Position numbers and translations under genes: made by a program. Below are positions 6,165-10,543 of a stretch of 10,543 bases of DNA, piece by piece. Positions within the stretch are counted from its first letter, which is position 1; each line of letters begins with the position of its first letter. The stretch lies in assembly GCA_001464255.1 (NCBI GenBank), contig LNFD01000252.1, forward strand, positions 1 to 10,543, written 5' to 3'. Source of the stretch: Actinomycetales bacterium Ga0077552. Its GTDB lineage: Bacteria; Actinomycetota; Actinomycetes; Actinomycetales; Microbacteriaceae. The notes below the pieces were generated by a model. The model saw nothing but the letters and a program-made list of their open reading frames with translations, made no database searches and was not told the DNA's origin.

Positions 6165-7241
6165 GGTAGTTCACCACCAGTCCGAGGGCGAGGCTCAGCA
6201 GCGCGACGATCGTCGTGAGCTGCACGAGCGTGCGGGTCGAGTAGGTCGTGCGCATGAGCTCTTGATGTCGACGATGGGCCCGAAGACCAGGAAGGTGACG
6301 ATCGAGCCCGGGAGGAAGGTCGAGGCAAAGGGCAGGATGAAGAAGGCGTCGACGTTCGAGCACACCGAGATGATGAACGCGAGCACCATCATCGCGAGCA
6401 CGCTGTAGAGCGGGTCGCTGCCGAGCGCGACGAGCACATCGCGCGGCACGATGACCTGGATGGCGCCCGCGATGAGCGAGCCGATGACGAGGGCCGGCAT
6501 GAGGATGCTCGACTCGCGCACGAACAGGTCGAGGCTCTGCTGCCGCCGGTCGCGGCCGTGCCCGTGGCCGTCGTCGAGGCGGCACTCCTCGGCGAAGCGC
6601 CCGCTCAGCAGGCTCATCGGCTCGGGGTGCTTGCTGAACAGCCAGCCGAGGATGTTCGCGATCGCGAACCCGCCCAGGAGCCGGGCGATGAGGATGCCGT
6701 CGTCGAAGCCGAAGGCCTGGTGCGTCGTGATGATCGTGACGGGGTTGAGGATGGGCGCGGCGATGAGGAAGGTCATCGATTCGGGCACCGTGAACCCGCG
6801 ACGCACGAGCCCGCGCGCGAGCGGCACGTTGCCGCACTCGCACACCGGCAGGAACATGCCGAACAGCGAGATGACGGCCCGCCGCCCCCACGGGTTGCGC
6901 GGCAGGATGCGCAGCAGCCAACTCTCGGGGATCCACACCTGCACGAGCACTGACAGCACGATGCCGAGAACGATGAACGGCAGCGACTCGATGATGACGC
7001 TCGTCGAGAGCGTCAGCAGGTCTTGCACCGGGTTCGGGATGCTCGGGTCGAGCTGCTCGGCCGTGACCGCCCGCGCGGCGACGAGCGCGATGAGCACGAC
7101 GGTCGCGCCGACCGCCCATGCGACGTGCACCCCACGGGCGCGGCGCCGCACGGGCGCCGCGTCGTGGTCGTTGTGGTCGTGGCGGTGGTCGTGAGCCTCA
7201 GGGGCTCCGACCCGCGTCGGTGTCGCTTCCGGCATCGTCAC
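6157..7241 (-). pseudogene. YraQ/ArsP-type permease (DUF318), frameshifted near the C terminus
   Basis: This integral membrane permease belongs to the YraQ/ArsP_1 family (PF03773), whose best-known relatives export organoarsenicals. It has a His/Asp-rich N-terminal tail (HDHRHDHNDHD), then helices with the family motifs VCECGNVPLARGL, FLIAAPILNPVTI, a His-rich loop with GHGHGRDRR, and CSNVDAFFILPF near the end. The frame starting at 7241 runs to FLVFGPIVDIKS at about 6262 and then goes into a nonsense tail (stop at 6195). The expected last helix, LMRTTYSTRTLVQLTTIVAL and onward to VVNYLA, continues in another frame to a TGA at 6157. At least one base seems to be missing around 6256-6263. I prefer the GTG at 7241 because a TAGAAT lies 7 bases upstream; ATGs at 7250 and 7235 are alternatives. 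It is paired with the TIGR03943 gene downstream. Confidence 0.85.
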
Positions 7242-7248
7242 ACCCGGC

Positions 7249-7254
7249 ATTCTA
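7249..7254 (-). promoter_or_regulatory. -10 element for leaderless permease gene
   Basis: On the minus strand TAGAAT is followed by exactly 7 bases and then GTG (7239-7241), the same geometry as the DUF4031 promoter. It lies in the 46-base gap after the rne stop, giving the three-gene permease module its own promoter. No ribosome site is visible before the alternative ATG starts, and no clear -35 is seen. Confidence 0.5.
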
Positions 7255-7287
7255 GGGAGCACCCCTGGGGCCGCCCTCAGACCACGC

Positions 7288-9754
7288 TCACGCGTCGGTC
7301 GCCGCCTGGGTGCTGATGGTGCCGCTCGAGACCCGGCGGGAGGCGCGCTTGCGCGTGCCGGGAGCCGGCGGCTCGGGCAGCGACTCGAGCACCGAGCCGA
7401 GCAGCTGATCGGCCGTCGACGCGTCGATCGGTGCCCGACCACGCCCCGCCCTCTTGGTGACGGGAATGTCGAGGATCTCGACCGTGGCAGGCTCGGCGCT
7501 ATCGGCGGGCGCCGCGGTCGCGGCCGACTCGGCCGGCGGAACGACGGGCAGGTCGATCGCGCCTGTTGCGGGCGCGTCGTGGTGCACGGTCTTGGCCGCG
7601 ATCGCCGCGACCGCACGGCTCACGTCGTCGGTGATAGCGTGCGCCGCGGTCGTCGTCGTGCCCGTCTTCGACGCACCGCCGCGACCCGAGCCGTTCTGCC
7701 CGCCGCCGTTGCCCGAGCCGCCGCGTCGGCGTCCGCTCGAGCCGCCGATGCCGCCGCCGTTGGCCGCGGTGTCGGAGCCCTGGCGATGCCGCACGACGGG
7801 CTCGTGGTGCACGATGAGGCCGCGACCGGCGCAGACCTCGCACGACTCACTGAACGTCTCGAGCAGGCCGAGGCCCAGGCGCTTGCGCGTCATCTGCACG
7901 AGGCCGAGGCTCGTGACCTCGGCGACCTGGTGCTTCGTGCGGTCGCGGCTCAGGCACTCCATGAGGCGGCGCAGCACGAGGTCGCGGTTCGACTCGAGCA
8001 CCATGTCGATGAAGTCGACGACGATGATGCCGCCGATGTCGCGCAGGCGCAGCTGGCGCACGAGCTCTTCGGCCGCCTCGAGGTTGTTCTTCGTGACCGT
8101 CTCTTCGAGGTTGCCGCCCGAGCCGACGAACTTGCCGGTGTTGACGTCGACGACCGTCATGGCCTCAGTGCGGTCGATGATGAGCGAGCCGCCCGAGGGC
8201 AGCCAGACCTTGCGGTCGAGCGCCTTCTCGATCTGCTCGCTGATGCGGTACTCGTCGAAGGGGTCGTGGTCGCCCTCGTGCTTCTGCACGCGGTCGAGCA
8301 GGTCGGGGGCCACACCGCGCAGGTAGGCCTCGATCGTCTGCTGCGCATCCGACCCGCTGATGACGAGCGAGCGGAAGTCTTCGTTGAAGACGTCGCGGAT
8401 GATCTTGATGAGCAGGTCGGGCTCGCTGTGCAGCATCGCGGGCGCCGGGGTCGTCGAGAGCTGCTTGCTGATCTCGGCCCACTGGCTCGTCAGGCGCTGC
8501 ACGTCGAGCGTCAGCTGCTCCTCCGTCGCCCCCTCGGCCGCGGTGCGCACGATGACGCCGACGTTCTCGGGCAGCACCTCTTTGAGGATCTTCTTGAGGC
8601 GCGCTCGCTCGGTGTCGGGCAGCTTGCGGCTGATGCCGCTCATCGAGCCGTAGGCTCACCTGGCTCGTCAGGCGCGCGCCCTTGTGGCCGATGGGGTCTT
8701 TCGTGACCTGCACGAGCACCTTGTCGCCCGGCTTGAGCGCGAGCTCGATGCGGCGCGGCTGGGTCTTGCCGTCGCTGTCGAGCGCCGCGGAATCCCAGTC
8801 GACCTCGCCCGAGTAGAGCACGGCGTTGCGGCCGCGCCCGATGTCGACGAAGGCGGCCTCCATGCTCGGCAGCACGTTCTGCACCTTGCCGAGGTAGACG
8901 TTGCCGATGAGGCTCGACTCCTGCGAGCGAGCGACGTAGTGCTCGACGAGCACACCGTCCTCCAGCACGCCGATCTGGATGCGCCCGTCTTTCGAGCGCA
9001 CGATCATCTGGCGGTCGACGCTCTCGCGGCGCGCGAGGAACTCGGCCTCGGTGACGACCGGGCGGCGGCGACCGGCGTCGCGACCATCGCGGCGGCGCTG
9101 CTTCTTGGCCTCGAGGCGCGTCGAGCCCTTGATGCGCTGCGGCTCAGTGATGAGCTCGGCGGGGCGGCGCGAGCGCGAGCGCGTGGTCGGCTCGTCGTCG
9201 CGCGTGCTCTCGGTGCGACCGGCGTCGCCCTCGGCCCCACCACGGGTGCGGCGCGAACGCGAGCGGCGGCGGCTCGTGACGGTGCCCTCCTCGTCGTCGT
9301 CGAGGTCGATCGGGGCGCGGCTCGAGCGGCTCGCGCCGGCGGCAGCTCCGCGCGGGGCGAGCACCTCGACGGGCGGCGCGAAGAACAGCAGCGAGGTCGT
9401 CGACTCGGGCTTGAGCTCGGGGAAGGCGGGGGCGGCGGGAGCCGCGGGCTCGGCCGGGATTTCGACGGCGGCACGGGTCTCGTCGGCGGGGGTCTCGTCA
9501 GTGACGGGCGCCTCGTCGACTGCGGCCGGGGTGCTCGCCTCGGCGGCGGCGGCCAGCGGGGCGGCCGCGGCCGCATCCCTCACCGCGTCGGCTTCGACCG
9601 GGGCGGCGCTGGGTTCGGTGATCGACTCGGCGAGCGGGCCGCCGTCGAATCCGGGTTCGCTCTGCGCGGCGTGCTCGCTGGCCTTCTTGGGGGCACGGGA
9701 TGCGAACAGCCGCGTGCGCTTCTTGGTCGTCTTCTCGTTGTCGTCACTCACCAT
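7288..9754 (-). pseudogene. rne: Ribonuclease E/G, reading frame broken by an internal deletion
   Basis: RNase E/G is the main endonuclease of mRNA decay and rRNA processing. The ATG at 9754 follows a GAGGAG site by 10 bases. Residues 1 to about 240 are a disordered Ala/Pro/Glu-rich extension with Arg-rich patches (RRRSRSRRTRGG). An S1 RNA-binding domain follows (IGNVYLGKVQNVLPSMEAAF) up to GHKGARLTSQVSL. There, at about 8649-8656, the frame is lost: the family continues with PGRYLVYVPGGS-like residues, but the sequence jumps to SMSGISRKLPDTERARLKKI in another frame. About 29 bases are missing. The rest is normal, with catalytic Asp in VVDVNTGK (codon 8146-8148), the VVDFIDM Asp pair (8005-8016), the zinc-link Cys pair in CEVCAGRG (7831-7842), a Gly-rich linker and a basic tail (RKRASRRVSSG). 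A 451-residue C-terminal part could be read alone from the ATG at 8643 but would lack S1. Confidence 0.93.
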
Positions 9755-9896
9755 CGCTGGTGCACTCCTCGACCGCACGGGCCGCGCCCGGACGGGAAAT
9801 CTTGGGAGGGGGACGCTGCCCCCGCCGAACTCTTCTGTTGTCGTCGGCCGCGCCCCCGGTATCGAGTGCTGCGCCGGCCGGCGCTGGCGGTGCCGA

Positions 9897-9941
9897 CCCT
9901 GTCACGGTCGTGGCACTGCCGCCCCGCGCGCCCTGTCACGG
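9897..9941. repeat. Two 11-base direct repeats upstream of rne
   Basis: CCCTGTCACGG occurs at 9897-9907 and again, perfectly, at 9931-9941, 34 bases apart start to start, which is close to three helical turns. This spacing would place both copies on one face of the DNA, as for a regulator binding site. No regulator is identified from the motif. Confidence 0.6.
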
Positions 9942-10069
9942 CGGTGGGGCTGGGGAAACTGGCTATTCCCCGCGGTCGCGGCAATCGGTGCCGCAATACT
10001 GGTCTGGTTTGTCGCCCAGGAAGCTCTTCTGTCGGTCATCGCGAGCGCGGCTGGCGACGACTGGTGCTC

Positions 10070-10078
10070 ATTATCGCA
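10070..10078 (-). promoter_or_regulatory. Extended -10 candidate for rne
   Basis: Read on the minus strand the bases are TGCGATAAT, an extended -10 (TG, one base, GATAAT). No good -35 hexamer is present at 17 bases, which extended -10 promoters can do without. Transcription would begin near 10063, about 310 bases before the rne start. Confidence is modest because other starts in the leader cannot be excluded. Confidence 0.4.
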
Positions 10079-10131
10079 CGGACTCGCGAACTCGGGACGT
10101 TCGGCCCCCTCGAGCCACGCGCGCGCCGCGG

Positions 10132-10137
10132 GATAAT
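10132..10137 (+). promoter_or_regulatory. -10 element for leaderless VKOR gene
   Basis: GATAAT is followed by 6 bases and the GTG at 10144, so transcription should begin on or beside the start codon. The GAAGG between them is too close to the GTG to act as a normal ribosome site. No -35 is evident. Confidence 0.5.
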
Positions 10138-10143
10138 CGAAGG

Positions 10144-10543
10144 GTGACTGACGCCGAGACCGCCGAGACGACCGCCCCTGCCACCCCGCGCCGACCGGTG
10201 GGGTCGGCTGGCTCGGCGCGATGGCGCTCATCATCGAGCGCGTGAAGCTGCTGCTCGACCCCGAGTACACGCTCAACTGCGACATCAACCCGCTCATCTC
10301 GTGCGGCAACGTCATGGCGTCGTGGCAGGCCTCGCTCCTGGGATTCCCGAACCCGCTGCTCGGCGTCGCGGGCCTCGTCGCACCGATCGCGGTCGGCGTG
10401 GCGCTGCTGGCGGGCGCGCGCTTCGACCGCTGGTTCTGGTGGGCGTTCCTCACCGGGGTGACGGGCGCCTTCGTGTTCGTGCACTGGCTCTTCGAGCAGG
10501 CGGTCTACCAGATCGGCGCGCTGTGCCCCTGGTGCATGCTCGT
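10144..10543 (+). pseudogene. Vitamin K epoxide reductase (VKOR) family protein, frameshifted near the N terminus and cut by the window edge
   Basis: Bacterial VKOR is a membrane quinone reductase that reoxidises DsbA-like proteins to make disulfides in exported proteins. From the GTG at 10144 the first frame encodes a polar tail (VTDAETAETTAPATPRRPVG) but stops at 10245. The VKOR body lies in another frame from about 10203: GWLGAMALIIERVKLLLDP, then the loop with NCDINPLISCGNV (Cys codons at 10278 and 10302), SWQASLLGFPNPLLG, two hydrophobic helices, and the active-site CPWC at 10524-10535. The first helix is too short, so about 10-11 residues plus a frame-changing base seem to be missing around 10198-10205. 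An ATG at 10221 could start the remaining frame but would lack most of helix 1. The 3' end is outside the window. It is divergent from rne. Confidence 0.85.

Larger units (their letters stand above)
9755..10143. promoter_or_regulatory. Non-coding region between divergent rne and VKOR genes; likely long rne leader
   Basis: No convincing gene lies in these 389 bases, which are less GC-biased than their surroundings. The region holds the rne ribosome site (CTCCTC at 9765-9770 on the plus strand), hairpins at 9808-9823 (GGGGG, six-base loop, CCCCC) and 9952-9971 (GGGGAA, eight-base loop, TTCCCC), a 14-base perfect palindrome GCGCCGGCCGGCGC at 9871-9884, and two 11-base direct repeats. A promoter candidate for rne at its far end would give a leader of about 310 bases. 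E. coli rne is known to have a long, structured, autoregulatory leader; a similar role here is inference. Confidence 0.5.

Noticed and set aside
8640..8660. Programmed ribosomal frameshift in rne
   Set aside because: No slippery heptamer is present, and a frameshift would not restore the 10-11 conserved residues that are absent, so missing DNA is the better explanation.
9748..9996. Small minus-strand frame of 82 residues upstream of rne
   Set aside because: Composition is Arg/Gly/Ser-rich with no motif. It overlaps the rne ribosome site and start, so it is more likely untranslated leader.
9945..10060. Hydrophobic stretch GNWLFPAVAAIGAAILVWFV and onward to VIASA in one plus-strand frame between rne and VKOR
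   Set aside because: It looks like a membrane helix, but no ATG, GTG or ribosome site lies just upstream, and it includes codons rare in this genome (CTA, ATA, TTA). Probably chance, or at most a decayed remnant.
8684..10147. Long plus-strand frames opposite the N-terminal half of rne
   Set aside because: They are low-complexity Arg/Gly/Ala translations produced by the Ala/Pro/Glu-rich region of rne on the other strand; no start signal or domain is visible.

Overview
The window is very GC-rich, tightly packed actinobacterial chromosome. The order rne / rplU / rpmA / obgE / proB / proA, the MAHKKG-type L27, the VSDDNE-style start of a long Ala/Pro-rich RNase E, and a neighbouring actinobacterial vitamin K epoxide reductase (VKOR) point to the Microbacteriaceae. 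That placement is inference from gene content. No mobile element, CRISPR array, tRNA or rRNA is visible.

Layout. Positions 1-3461 (minus strand) hold a housekeeping run read as rplU, rpmA, obgE, proB, proA: two 50S ribosomal proteins, a ribosome-assembly GTPase and the first two enzymes of proline synthesis. proA runs off the left edge. A strong hairpin separates rpmA from obgE, and a -35/-10 pair lies about 100 bases upstream of rplU. A small DUF4031 gene (3650-3922, plus) is divergent from rplU and looks leaderless. Positions 3935-7241 (minus) hold a three-gene membrane module: a YraQ/ArsP-type permease, its TIGR03943 partner, and a membrane-anchored protein with an Ig-like domain and a probable beta-propeller. 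The genes overlap by a few bases, so they are probably coupled in translation. Positions 7288-9754 (minus) encode RNase E/G. After a 389-base non-coding region rich in repeats, a VKOR-family gene (from 10144, plus) starts and leaves the window at its CPWC motif.

The most striking feature is that three recognisable genes (permease, rne, VKOR) each have a broken reading frame where bases appear to be missing. rne has lost about 29 bases encoding a conserved stretch, and VKOR has lost much of its first membrane helix. The other genes are intact. Because RNase E is normally indispensable in this phylum, sequence or assembly error is the first explanation to test; real decay is the alternative.

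Two further points stand out. Three genes (DUF4031, permease, VKOR) have a -10-like hexamer 6-7 bases before an ATG/GTG, the arrangement of leaderless actinobacterial transcripts. The rne upstream region has paired 11-base direct repeats, several inverted repeats and a distant promoter candidate, so rne may have a long regulatory leader.
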